From an uncultured bacterium (GTDB taxonomy: Bacteria > Cyanobacteriota > Vampirovibrionia > Gastranaerophilales > Gastranaerophilaceae): a stretch of DNA of 28,219 nucleotides. The stretch lies in assembly GCA_902489575.1 (NCBI GenBank), contig CABUAQ010000018.1, positions 1-28,219 on the forward strand, written 5' to 3'. The notes beneath the pieces were generated by a model that was given only the letters and a program-made list of their open reading frames with translations, was not told where the DNA came from and searched no databases. Position numbers and translations under genes: made by a program. The first letter of the stretch is position 1, and each line of letters begins with the position of its first letter. Below, piece by piece: positions 1-8,178 of this stretch.

Positions 1-15
1 AATATTTTTTGCTAT

Positions 16-50
16 AAAAAAGGTTATACCTTATGTGTATAACCTTTTTT
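16..50 (-). terminator. Bidirectional rho-independent terminator after rpsA
   Basis: A perfect 14-bp inverted repeat (16-29 with 37-50) around a 7-base loop. The stem starts with six A and ends with six T, so it reads as an A-tract/stem/T-tract terminator on both strands. It lies 20 bases past the rpsA stop codon and probably ends the ispH-rpsA transcript. It may also stop transcription arriving from outside the window. Confidence 0.85.
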
Positions 51-69
51 ATTTAATATTATGAAAAAA

Positions 70-1140
70 CTATTCAGCAGCTTCTTCTTTATTCATATCT
101 TTAATGCTCAAAGCAATTCTATGTTCTTGAGGAGTGAATTTTTTAATAAGAACTTCAACACTATCCCCAACTTTGAATTTATTGAACGGATTAACATTTT
201 CTTCTGCCATTTCAGCAACAGGTAATAAAGCTTCAACTCCAGGGAAGATATTTATGAATGCACCAAAACCTGTAACTTTATTTACAGTACCTGTGATTAC
301 TTGACCTTCTGAGAATTGACCTTCAATTTGCTGCCATGGATCTTCACCCATTCTTTTCAATGACAATGAAATTCTTTTTAATTCATTATCAATTTTAATA
401 ATTTTAACTTCTAAAGTTTCACCAAGAGAAATTACATCAGAAGGGTGTTTAATTCTTTGCCAAGAAATTTCAGAGATAGGAAGTAAGCCGTCAATACCGT
501 TGATATCTACGAATGCACCGAAATCAGCAATTCTAACAACTTCACCTTTAACAATTTGATCTTCTTCAAGTTCAGATAAAATGTTATCAACAACCTGATC
601 TCTTTGTTCAGCAACAGCTTGTCTTTGAGATAAGATAAGTTTATTTTTCTTAGGATCAGCTTCTAATACTTTAACTTCAATTTTTTGATCCAATAAACCA
701 TCAAACGGAGTTCCTGTTCTAAGTTGAGAAGATGGTATGAAACCTTTCAAATCAGCTACATCGACTAATACACCACCTTTAACAACAGAAACAACTTTGG
801 CAAGGATTGTATCACCTTGAACTTTAGCATCATTAAGCTGAGCCCAAGCTTGAGCAAATGCAAGTCTTTTTAGTGATAATAACATACCTTCTTCATCATG
901 TTCTTCTTTTAGAACATAGAATTCTTTAACATCACCTATTTCTAACGGAGTTTCTTCTTCAAGCGAAGAAATTTCTTTGTTTGGTAAAAATGCTTCAGTT
1001 TTAGCACCGCGGACACTGATTAAGTATCCGTCTTGATCTTTTCTGAGTACTGTACCTTCTACGATATCAGCTACTGAATGTCCGTTTGAAAAGCTTTCTT
1101 CCAATAACTTTTCAAATTCATCTAATGTTGCTTGTGTCAT
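70..1140 (-). CDS. rpsA: 30S ribosomal protein S1, four S1 domains
   Basis: 356 residues with four consecutive S1/OB-fold RNA-binding domains at about 24-92, 108-174, 195-263 and 278-348. The third and fourth carry the typical DFGAFVDI and GFGAFINI strands followed by LLP. The protein delivers mRNA to the 30S subunit. Four domains is shorter than the six of enterobacterial S1 but normal for many other phyla. The ATG has an SD (GGAG) 5 bases upstream that lies in the tail of ispH; only one base separates the ispH stop from this start, so translation is probably coupled. An ispH neighbour is meaningful, because in many Clostridia the two are fused into one protein. The acidic C-terminus (NKEEAAE) looks complete, and a strong terminator follows. 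Confidence 0.95.
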   Translation of the reverse strand: MTQATLDEFEKLLEESFSNGHSVADIVEGTVLRKDQDGYLISVRGAKTEAFLPNKEISSLEEETPLEIGDVKEFYVLKEEHDEEGMLLSLKRLAFAQAWAQLNDAKVQGDTILAKVVSVVKGGVLVDVADLKGFIPSSQLRTGTPFDGLLDQKIEVKVLEADPKKNKLILSQRQAVAEQRDQVVDNILSELEEDQIVKGEVVRIADFGAFVDINGIDGLLPISEISWQRIKHPSDVISLGETLEVKIIKIDNELKRISLSLKRMGEDPWQQIEGQFSEGQVITGTVNKVTGFGAFINIFPGVEALLPVAEMAEENVNPFNKFKVGDSVEVLIKKFTPQEHRIALSIKDMNKEEAAE

Positions 1141-1141
1141 T

Positions 1142-2014
1142 TTATTCTCCTTTTCTTTGTATATTATTAATGACTTTATCTATCACACTGTCAGGAGTTG
1201 AAGCCCCCGCAGTTATTGAAATTCTTTGTGAATTATCAATAAGTTCCTTATAATTTTCCAATTCTGATTCTGTTTCAATATGAATTGTACCGGTTATTTC
1301 TTTTAAAATTTCAGCAAGATGAGTCGTGTTAGCACTTTTCCTAGACCCGACAACCACCATTAAATCACTTTCTTTTGCAAGTTCTTTTGCCTCTGCCTGA
1401 CGCATTGCAGTACTTTGACAAATCGTATTTGCAATATGCAATTCTTTAGATAATGGAGTAAGGTATTCAATAATTTCATTCAACGTTGAAATCATTTGGG
1501 TAGTTTGAACAACAACTCCGATTTTTTTATGTTCTTTTAAATCTTTTTTATAAGGTTCCAGTTGTTCACAACTATCTGCAACAAGTACCTTATCACTAAA
1601 TTGAAGTGCATTAGCTTTTATTGCAATAACTTCCGGATGCTGAGCTTTTCCAACAATAACAAGATAATAACCTTCTTTTGCAAGCTCAATCGCTTTTTGC
1701 TGAACTTTTTTAACATCCGGACAAGTCAAATCAAAAACTTCAAAACCAGCACTTTCAATCTGGGCAAAGACATCAGGACTTTCACCATGACTTCTAATAA
1801 CACAAAGCCCGCATCCGCTCTGCGGAAGCTCAGATAAAGACTTAATCCCCAACGTACTCAATTCATCTATAACCTGCGTATTATGAATTAACTCTCCCAA
1901 TACGCAAACATTACGTTCGGGATTTTCAGCTTTTAATTTTTTAACAGTTTCAACGGCTCTTTTGACTCCGTAACAAAAACCTGCAAACTTTGCTAATTTA
2001 ATAACTTTCGGCAA
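1142..2014 (-). CDS. ispH: 4-hydroxy-3-methylbut-2-enyl diphosphate reductase
   Basis: 290 residues, full length for IspH (LytB), the last enzyme of the MEP isoprenoid pathway, which makes IPP and DMAPP with a [4Fe-4S] cluster. Cluster ligands are visible at C14 (GFCYGVKRA), C98 (LTCPDV) and C199 (NTICQSTAMRQ). The substrate residues of the family are also there: H44, H76, H126, E128, T171, S226/N229 (SRKSANT) and S272. The start is TTG: an in-frame TGA sits two codons upstream and the conserved N-terminus begins straight after, so no ATG is available. The SD is weak (AAGAAG). It is co-directional with rpsA, one base apart. Confidence 0.95.
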   Translation of the reverse strand: MPKVIKLAKFAGFCYGVKRAVETVKKLKAENPERNVCVLGELIHNTQVIDELSTLGIKSLSELPQSGCGLCVIRSHGESPDVFAQIESAGFEVFDLTCPDVKKVQQKAIELAKEGYYLVIVGKAQHPEVIAIKANALQFSDKVLVADSCEQLEPYKKDLKEHKKIGVVVQTTQMISTLNEIIEYLTPLSKELHIANTICQSTAMRQAEAKELAKESDLMVVVGSRKSANTTHLAEILKEITGTIHIETESELENYKELIDNSQRISITAGASTPDSVIDKVINNIQRKGE

Positions 2015-2065
2015 TTTTCAATTGTCTTCTTTCAAGTGAACTCGCAGAAATCCTGCTGTAAAAAG

Positions 2066-2094
2066 ATTACAACACAAAAATTATTTAAAAGCAA
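2066..2094 (-). promoter_or_regulatory. Putative sigma-70 promoter for ispH-rpsA
   Basis: On the minus strand a TTGCTT -35 (2089-2094) is followed after 17 bases by TGTAAT (2066-2071), itself preceded by TGT, as in an extended -10. It lies in the 91-bp gap between the 1261-residue gene and ispH. This would give ispH-rpsA a transcript of its own with a leader of about 45 nt containing a small GCAG/CTGC hairpin. Read by eye only. Confidence 0.45.
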
Positions 2095-2105
2095 GCCAAA
2101 GTTAA

Positions 2106-5100
2106 TTAACCGTTATAATAGAAACGCCCTTTTTTCTTTATTTGTTTACGCATGCCAACCTTTGACGAACCAAAAGAAATACCAAATTCTTCATCTTCTT
2201 CAAAAGAAGCAGTAGTGAATGCTGTAGCCGGAACAGCTTGCTGTTTATTATATTTTCTGCGCCATTCTTCAGAACCGGGAGTTAAGATTTCATCATCCAT
2301 ACCTTTTGGATTACCTTTTAACTCTTCTTCTGAAACTTTTCTAAACAAGTCATCTTCAGCACCTGCGCTCACCCCGCCAAAAGTTGTTCCCTGGCGAGTA
2401 ATAACAGACCCGTCAGCAAGAGTTTTTGTTATCTCACCTGCTCCGATTTTCTGTGAACTTGTATTATTAGACTTTTTCTGTTTATTATAATCTTTAGATG
2501 CTTGAGCTGCAGTTTTGTTATTAACATCTGTTAATTCCTGCGACTCTGGTAATTGAGGAGTGTCAATTGCAGACTCTGTTTGTGAGGTTTGAGAAGATTG
2601 AGCAGCTTCCGGTTGGTTAGTATTTCTTATTGCATTTCTTCTGTTAACCAACTCCTCTCTGTCATATAAAGAAAGATAACTCAAAAATTCAGTAAAATCT
2701 GAAGAACGCATTGAATTAATGTTCTTTAATATATAATTTCTAAGAATGTTTTTATCAACATCCTTCATATTGGAAATTCTTCTGGAATCAAGCATTGAAT
2801 AAACATAATCTTGAGGAAGATTATTCAAAAGTTGTTTTTTTACACTTTCTGATGAGCAACGTAAATATAAATCCTGAACAAGTGACGGATTATTGATATT
2901 TTTCACAAAAGAAGTAATATAAAATTCTGAACCGCTTGACAACCTGTCTAAGAATATGTCTTGCCCGCCGATTTTAGACACTATTTCATAAACTTCGTTT
3001 ATAGTTGTTGCTTTCTTCAATTGAGAAACAATCTTTTCTTTATCAGATTGTGAAATTTGACCTTCTAAAGCCAATTCCTCAATAACATCTTGAGTAGCTT
3101 CATTAATAACCTGCTCTATTTCTCTATCAGCCTGAGCTTGTTCAATACTTTCCTTTGTATCCAGTGCGTTTTGCATTGCAGCAGCTTTTTTAGCCTCTAA
3201 AGCCGCAGTTTCAAATGAAGCAGCCTCAGCCGCATCTATAGTTTTTGCAGAAGACTTATTCACAGACTCGGATGAACCTGAAGGTACTTCTTCCATAGCT
3301 GAAGATGAAACTCTGCCTAAAGAAGAGGTTCCTGAAACCACAGAGGCTGAAGGCGAAGTAACCTTTGTTCTATTATCAAATGGCTTCTGATTTGTACTTT
3401 GTGCTTGAACTTGAGCTGTAGCGCGGCCTTCAATGCCATTATTACCCGGAGTCGCCGGGCTGTCACCTGTAGATTTTTCCGCAGTTCTTGAAGACCCTTC
3501 AGAAGCCGGAGCATCAGGCGCCGGAGTAGCTGAAGCAGTTTTTGCCAATGTTGCCTTTGAAATCTCGCCGGTTGTCATCGCAGACTTAATAGCAGATTGG
3601 GTTTCCGGAGGATAATTAGCAGCAGCAGTTTGCACATAAGATTCATACTGAGTCCTTACACTCTCATCAACAGATTTTGAGGCAGCGGCTAAGCCCTCTG
3701 TAACAGCAGGAATACTTACCTTTGAAAGTGCAGAGCCGAAAAATAACTGCTCTTCCGGTCCATTTTGGGCAACAGATTCAATTGTTGACTTTGCAACAAG
3801 AGCTTTGTTTGCATCCGGAAGAGATTCTGATCTTAAAATTGCTGTAGTAATATCAGCCGCATCTTCTTTTGATACAAATTCTCTATTTGCAATAGATTTA
3901 GTTAAAGGTTGAACACACTCTTCAATTTTAGCAACCTCGGTACCAAAAACTTTCAACTGTTTTGGAGCAAGGAATGCTGAAGAATTTTCAATAAACTTGT
4001 CCCCAACCGATTTGGCCTCTTGGGAACCATATGAAGTAGCGGTGTTAGCAACTCTGGCTGCTTCCGCACCGTCACCTTTTGCATAAGCTTCAGCATAGAA
4101 CATTGCAAAAGTTTCATCACCTAAAATTTCTTTTATCTGAGCCTTTGAAACACCTTTTTCTTCCAAGACATTTATGAAAGTTCGCAAATATTCTTCATTA
4201 CCCTGCATTCTATCAACAAATTTCTGCATCTTCTTCAGATTTTTCTCATCTAAAGCATTTTCTGTATTAATGTCTCGCAATACATTTTTTGCATACTTTT
4301 GAAATTTCTCACCCCTGATTTGCAGCTGCACATCATGAGAATCCATCATTGAAAGAAAATTAGCTTTTTTGAACCTAACCGGATCAGATTTTCTATATGC
4401 TTGCATTTTCCTTAAAAGTTCTTTATCCGCCTCGGTTGCCTTGCCTGAACGAACCAAATAGTTCAACCTATTTAGGATTTTATCATTTGTTGGTCTTTCA
4501 TTTCTTAGATCGAAATACTCCAGCAAACTTGAGGCAGACTGCAATTTAGCAGCAATTTTAGCATTTTCTTCACTGCCGCCGGCTTCACTAATATACGAAG
4601 CATACATATTAAGTTTTTGAGCTTCAGACATATTCTTAAATTCAGTAATTGTCCCGCCGTTTTCCAAAAACTTACATATAACAATAGAAGATAACTCAAC
4701 AACTTTATCCTGGTCTTCTTTAGGCATTCCGTCCCAAGCTTCTGCATCAATACCCAAATAACTTCCAAGAAATTCTTTGCATTTACCGTCTAAATAAGCA
4801 GCTTTTTCTTCTCCCGATAACTCGGAATATTTCTTATCAGTCACCGACAGAATATGATCGGCATACAGTTTTAATTTTTCTTCAGGAGTTTTACCTTCCA
4901 AAGCCTTAGGGTCAACATGGGTCAAAAAGTCTTTTAATAACGCGTCTTGAGTTTTATGTATGGTTTCTTTAAGCTCACTTTTTGACATCTTTCCATATAC
5001 CTCAAGGTCGGTATTTGTACCATGAGCAATCTGTAACAAAGTTATAGCATCATTGTATCTTGAATTTCGTTCACTTTTTGACAACCGTATTTTATCAGCA

Positions 5101-5891
5101 CCAACCATCTCAGCAATATCACTTAACTTATTCTTTAGATACCTGCTTTTTTCTTTATCTGACAAGTTATTATATTCTTCGTCATGTTTTTCCAGATAAG
5201 CCTTTGTAAACATCTCCAGTTTTTCTTTTCCGGTCAATTCCATGAAAATTCCAGAAGATAATTCCTCAGCAGGAATTAGCAAATTGCTTTGCTCATGCTT
5301 ATGATTATGTTCAGAATGTTCGTGGTGCGCTTTTTCTATATTTTTATTATACTGATCAAGAATTTTTTGTTCCTGTTCGCTTAAAGCTCCTGATTTAGAT
5401 TTTTGCAATAAACTGCTTATAACATCATCAATGCTGCCTTTAACCTTATTTTCTTTCGCATAATTAAATACCAGTTGTTCAAATTCATCCATTGCTTCGG
5501 TATTAACATCGTTGGCACCGGCATCAGATTCATTTTCAACATGTTCATTGTCAACAGACTGATTTTCGGCTGCTTTAGTACCACCAGAGGCGACTGATGG
5601 AATTTCCTTATTCACAGATACAGCCTGTTTAGCTAAAGAAAGATATTTTTGCACATCCTCAGATGACGCAGAAGGACAGAATTTTTCCTTGAATATCCTT
5701 AGCTGCTCGTCGATAGGCAATTTTTTAAACTCTTCAGAGTCAATATATGAGAGCACTTCACTTTTCTGTTCTTCTTTAGTCTTTTGTGAAAAATCAATAG
5801 GCTTATTACTAACAGCACCAGCCCCGCTAACCTGCTGTGGGGTTGTCGGGGAAACTTGATGTTCTATCCGTTCTATCTTATCATAAGTCAT
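2106..5891 (-). CDS. Large helical-repeat protein of unknown function (1261 aa)
   Basis: Function not recognised. 1261 residues, very hydrophilic, no signal peptide and no membrane segment. Residues 1-460 are charged and helical and contain degenerate modules of roughly 45-110-residue spacing, recognisable by L-x-GK-x-x-EKL-x-(M/L)(F/Y), then Y-x-x-LS-x-x-EK-x-x-YL-x-x-K (about 219-262 and 331-378), with weaker copies near 36-72 and 419-450. A His-rich patch lies at 189-199 (HHEHSEHNHKH). Residues 460-780 are helical. A Ser/Thr/Ala/Pro-rich linker covers 780-890, a second helical domain 885-1090, a Gln/Ser/Thr linker 1090-1150, and the tail is basic (KKKGRFYYNG). The start ATG has a weak SD (GAGAAG). 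It sits between ispH and another unknown gene. It could be a cytoplasmic scaffold, or a secreted substrate of a non-Sec route; neither is shown. Confidence 0.75.
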   Translation of the reverse strand: MTYDKIERIEHQVSPTTPQQVSGAGAVSNKPIDFSQKTKEEQKSEVLSYIDSEEFKKLPIDEQLRIFKEKFCPSASSEDVQKYLSLAKQAVSVNKEIPSVASGGTKAAENQSVDNEHVENESDAGANDVNTEAMDEFEQLVFNYAKENKVKGSIDDVISSLLQKSKSGALSEQEQKILDQYNKNIEKAHHEHSEHNHKHEQSNLLIPAEELSSGIFMELTGKEKLEMFTKAYLEKHDEEYNNLSDKEKSRYLKNKLSDIAEMVGADKIRLSKSERNSRYNDAITLLQIAHGTNTDLEVYGKMSKSELKETIHKTQDALLKDFLTHVDPKALEGKTPEEKLKLYADHILSVTDKKYSELSGEEKAAYLDGKCKEFLGSYLGIDAEAWDGMPKEDQDKVVELSSIVICKFLENGGTITEFKNMSEAQKLNMYASYISEAGGSEENAKIAAKLQSASSLLEYFDLRNERPTNDKILNRLNYLVRSGKATEADKELLRKMQAYRKSDPVRFKKANFLSMMDSHDVQLQIRGEKFQKYAKNVLRDINTENALDEKNLKKMQKFVDRMQGNEEYLRTFINVLEEKGVSKAQIKEILGDETFAMFYAEAYAKGDGAEAARVANTATSYGSQEAKSVGDKFIENSSAFLAPKQLKVFGTEVAKIEECVQPLTKSIANREFVSKEDAADITTAILRSESLPDANKALVAKSTIESVAQNGPEEQLFFGSALSKVSIPAVTEGLAAASKSVDESVRTQYESYVQTAAANYPPETQSAIKSAMTTGEISKATLAKTASATPAPDAPASEGSSRTAEKSTGDSPATPGNNGIEGRATAQVQAQSTNQKPFDNRTKVTSPSASVVSGTSSLGRVSSSAMEEVPSGSSESVNKSSAKTIDAAEAASFETAALEAKKAAAMQNALDTKESIEQAQADREIEQVINEATQDVIEELALEGQISQSDKEKIVSQLKKATTINEVYEIVSKIGGQDIFLDRLSSGSEFYITSFVKNINNPSLVQDLYLRCSSESVKKQLLNNLPQDYVYSMLDSRRISNMKDVDKNILRNYILKNINSMRSSDFTEFLSYLSLYDREELVNRRNAIRNTNQPEAAQSSQTSQTESAIDTPQLPESQELTDVNNKTAAQASKDYNKQKKSNNTSSQKIGAGEITKTLADGSVITRQGTTFGGVSAGAEDDLFRKVSEEELKGNPKGMDDEILTPGSEEWRRKYNKQQAVPATAFTTASFEEDEEFGISFGSSKVGMRKQIKKKGRFYYNG

Positions 5892-5906
5892 TGGTTCTTA
5901 TCTTCT

Positions 5907-5934
5907 CATATATAATGTCGCTATCTCATGTAAA
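5907..5934 (-). promoter_or_regulatory. Possible promoter for the 1261-aa gene
   Basis: Minus-strand TTTACA (5929-5934), 16-base spacer, TATATG (5907-5912), about 16 bases before the start codon. The AT-rich context makes chance matches likely. Confidence 0.3.
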
Positions 5935-5990
5935 AATTCTTATATTCAGTTTTTTCAAAGAAATTATATTTCTTTACATTTCTTAAAATT

Positions 5991-6746
5991 TTATTTAATA
6001 TGTGGCCGTACTGTAGCTGCAGACTTTGTTTTGATGAGTTTGATACCTGTGTTATTTTTAAACTCTGTATCACCAACCATCAAGTCAATAACCTTATTTG
6101 CTATTTTTTCAGGAACTACAATTTCTCTTTCAAGCATACCCTTGCTATTACCAACTTTATCTCTTATCACTTCATAAACAAGCAGTCCGCAGAACTCTTT
6201 ACCTTCACCAAGATCATGGAAAATCAAGTGAGTAACTTTTGGCGGAGCATCAGTAGAGCGTTCACTATTATGATCTTTTGGAACCAAGTAAACACCATCA
6301 ACACCATTACTGTCTCTACCTATCCAGGTAGAAGCAAATACCATAGTTCGCTCAGTTTCGCTGTTTACAGGTTTAAATTTTTCGTAATAACGGATATCTG
6401 AGTTACCAAGGAAAGCAGAGCCTAAAAACTTTTTGCGTTGCTGCTCCGCTTCAAAAACAGCATCCGCATCACTTACTTCATCAATATCAGCAAGATTTTC
6501 TACATATTCTATCCTGTCAACATTACTATCAGAAACATTCATTACCGGCTGATGGGCATTCAGCAATGACGGCGATAAAGCCAACAATACCCCAACCGGC
6601 ACAGAAACCATTTTATTTAATTTACTTGAATTCCTTGTTTCACTTCTTTCATAATCATAATCATCATCATAATTCTTACTTCCAAAATTTACAGCACTAT
6701 TGTAATTACTTTTAGCACTGAATCCGTTAATAGGTGCAATTGCCAT
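5991..6746 (-). CDS. Hypothetical membrane-anchored protein (251 aa)
   Basis: Function not recognised. 251 residues in three parts. The N-terminal 44 residues are polar, with a patch of Asp/Tyr (about 26-32). One hydrophobic stretch runs from 47 to 63 (VSVPVGVLLALSPSLLNA); it could be a membrane anchor or a signal peptide with an unusually long n-region and possible cleavage after LNA (64). The rest, about 65-251, is a soluble mixed alpha/beta domain including VTHLIFHDLGEG and a Lys-rich end. Start ATG with an excellent SD (AAAGGAG, 8 bases upstream) and a clear promoter. The extreme N-terminus (MAIAPINGF...NFGS) resembles openings I associate with hypotheticals of gut Melainabacteria; this is recollection, not a search. 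The 1261-residue gene follows after 99 bp. Confidence 0.7.
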   Translation of the reverse strand: MAIAPINGFSAKSNYNSAVNFGSKNYDDDYDYERSETRNSSKLNKMVSVPVGVLLALSPSLLNAHQPVMNVSDSNVDRIEYVENLADIDEVSDADAVFEAEQQRKKFLGSAFLGNSDIRYYEKFKPVNSETERTMVFASTWIGRDSNGVDGVYLVPKDHNSERSTDAPPKVTHLIFHDLGEGKEFCGLLVYEVIRDKVGNSKGMLEREIVVPEKIANKVIDLMVGDTEFKNNTGIKLIKTKSAATVRPHIK

Positions 6747-6781
6747 ACTAACACTCCTTTATATATTCAACTTTTTCCGGG

Positions 6782-6803
6782 TTAACCCCTTAACCCTTTT
6801 AAC
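6782..6803. repeat. Three TTAAC repeats in the leader of the 251-aa gene
   Basis: TTAAC occurs at 6782-6786, 6790-6794 and 6799-6803, that is at 8- and 9-base steps, and the first copy lies inside the palindrome GGGTTAACCC (6779-6788). The repeats are just downstream of the predicted transcription start, a position suited to an operator or an RNA leader element. Confidence 0.5.
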
Positions 6804-6824
6804 ACTAACTCTTTTTCAACTACG

Positions 6825-6853
6825 ATTATAGCAGTTGTTTTAGGTTTTGTAAA
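6825..6853 (-). promoter_or_regulatory. Sigma-70-type promoter for the 251-aa gene
   Basis: Minus-strand TTTACA (-35, 6848-6853), exactly 17 bases, then a perfect TATAAT (-10, 6825-6830). The start point would be near 6818, giving a leader of about 70 nt that carries the TTAAC repeats and ends with a strong SD. Confidence 0.65.
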
Positions 6854-6953
6854 GGTATATTTTAAACAATACCCTTACTAAAGAGATTTATTAGTGCAAT
6901 AAACCCGAACAAAAATAGTTTTTGCTAGTTTGAAATAAATATTTTTACATTTG

Positions 6954-8102
6954 TTAAAATTTATCAGAATGTGAGGTAATGCCAAGTGTTTTATTATTAT
7001 CTATATCAATAATATGCTTTATAAGAGAATGTGCCATCAAAAGTAAATATGGATTAATTTCTGTAGTCTTAGACATATTAATATTAGCCGACTGCGAAAA
7101 AGATTGCGGTTTAATGTTCTCATTTGCAGTAAAACTCAAAACAGAATCCATCGCATAAAATTTTTGTTCTCCTTCAATCCTCAATTGGAGTTCTTGCTTT
7201 GGAAACTCATTACAGCACTCAATATTGACCTGAACAGAATTTGATGTTTCTAAAATTAAAGTAGCTTTTACTACACCATAATTAATTGTAGTAACCATAA
7301 GAACCAAAATACTGTCACTTTCAGAACTATCTTCACTTTTGTACTGAATTTCAAGATCAAATCCCACTCCGTCTTCTAACGGCAGCCAGGGAAGATACAA
7401 CATTAAAAGTAATTTTAAAGTTTTAGGGGGATTATTTTCAGAAGCAATAGCAATACTTGCATTAACTAATTTCGCCATTTCTTTCATTTGAGAAAGATCA
7501 GTAATCCCTGACTTTGAAGCTTCTGTCATAGACATAATAAGCTTTGTCAAGGCCTGTTTACCATTTTCCTGGAATAATAATGCAACTTGATTAAGATTTA
7601 TCATCCCGTTTGAAAGGATATCAAGATTTTTCAAGGATGCTTGAAGCTGATTTGCAAGTTGAATATTTACCGCTTGCTTGTCGACAGAAACGCCTAATCC
7701 CTGAAGTTGCGCAAGAATTTGAGCCTGTAGCTGAGATAAAGTATTACGCTGGGCAAGAATATGACTTTCAAACATTTTATTATACTGAGCCTGAGTCAAT
7801 CCCCTTTGGAGCATATAAATAAATTCATTAATATTTTTTGGGAAACTGAAAACCTCTTTGGCATAAACAGCCCTATCCAAACTTCGTAAAGTATTTAACT
7901 GAAAATCACGAATTTGGTTAATAATATTGGACTGATCTTGAGGTATATTCTGAATCTCAGCAGCTGTTGCCTTCCCCGGAGTTTGCGAAGAAATTTGAGC
8001 AGAAACATTTTGAGCAGCCTTTGCATTAAATGCTGTTTGCTGCTGAGTATAACTATTTTGAGCAAAATTACTCAAAAATTTCCTCAGATTTATACCTGAC
8101 AT
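6954..8102 (-). CDS. Gln-rich hypothetical protein, weakly FliK C-domain-like
   Basis: Function not certain. 382 residues, no signal peptide. Residues 1-60 are Gln/Ala/Asn-rich and probably disordered. Residues 60-225 are predicted mostly helical, with QLQAQILAQLQ-type runs. Residues 225-320 look like a beta-rich domain: a Pro/Leu turn (LPWLPLEDG) followed by strands ILVLMVTTINYG and VVKATLIL, ending in a C-C pair (296-297). This order (low-complexity N-half, compact beta domain with a 'T-x-x-x-G-x-V-x-A' strand) recalls the C-terminal domain of flagellar hook-length proteins (FliK), but no flagellar gene is nearby, so I leave it unnamed. No SD is seen before the ATG, and a second ATG 4 bases upstream is out of frame. 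It follows the rib-GNAT unit after 76 bp. Confidence 0.65.
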   Translation of the reverse strand: MSGINLRKFLSNFAQNSYTQQQTAFNAKAAQNVSAQISSQTPGKATAAEIQNIPQDQSNIINQIRDFQLNTLRSLDRAVYAKEVFSFPKNINEFIYMLQRGLTQAQYNKMFESHILAQRNTLSQLQAQILAQLQGLGVSVDKQAVNIQLANQLQASLKNLDILSNGMINLNQVALLFQENGKQALTKLIMSMTEASKSGITDLSQMKEMAKLVNASIAIASENNPPKTLKLLLMLYLPWLPLEDGVGFDLEIQYKSEDSSESDSILVLMVTTINYGVVKATLILETSNSVQVNIECCNEFPKQELQLRIEGEQKFYAMDSVLSFTANENIKPQSFSQSANINMSKTTEINPYLLLMAHSLIKHIIDIDNNKTLGITSHSDKF

Positions 8103-8178
8103 ACATGTAATTTAACTGATTTTATATAAAAAGTCCACAACATTACAACAGACTATGAAATCTGCATCAGTCTGACCA

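Noticed and set aside
2152..2490. Plus-strand open frame across the end of the 1261-aa gene
   Set aside because: It lies wholly antisense to a longer gene, with no SD and low-complexity composition mirroring the real frame.
5957..5975. 8-bp hairpin AAAGAAAT/ATTTCTTT as a terminator for the 251-aa gene
   Set aside because: The stem is all weak pairs but one, and the minus strand after it runs into A rather than T.
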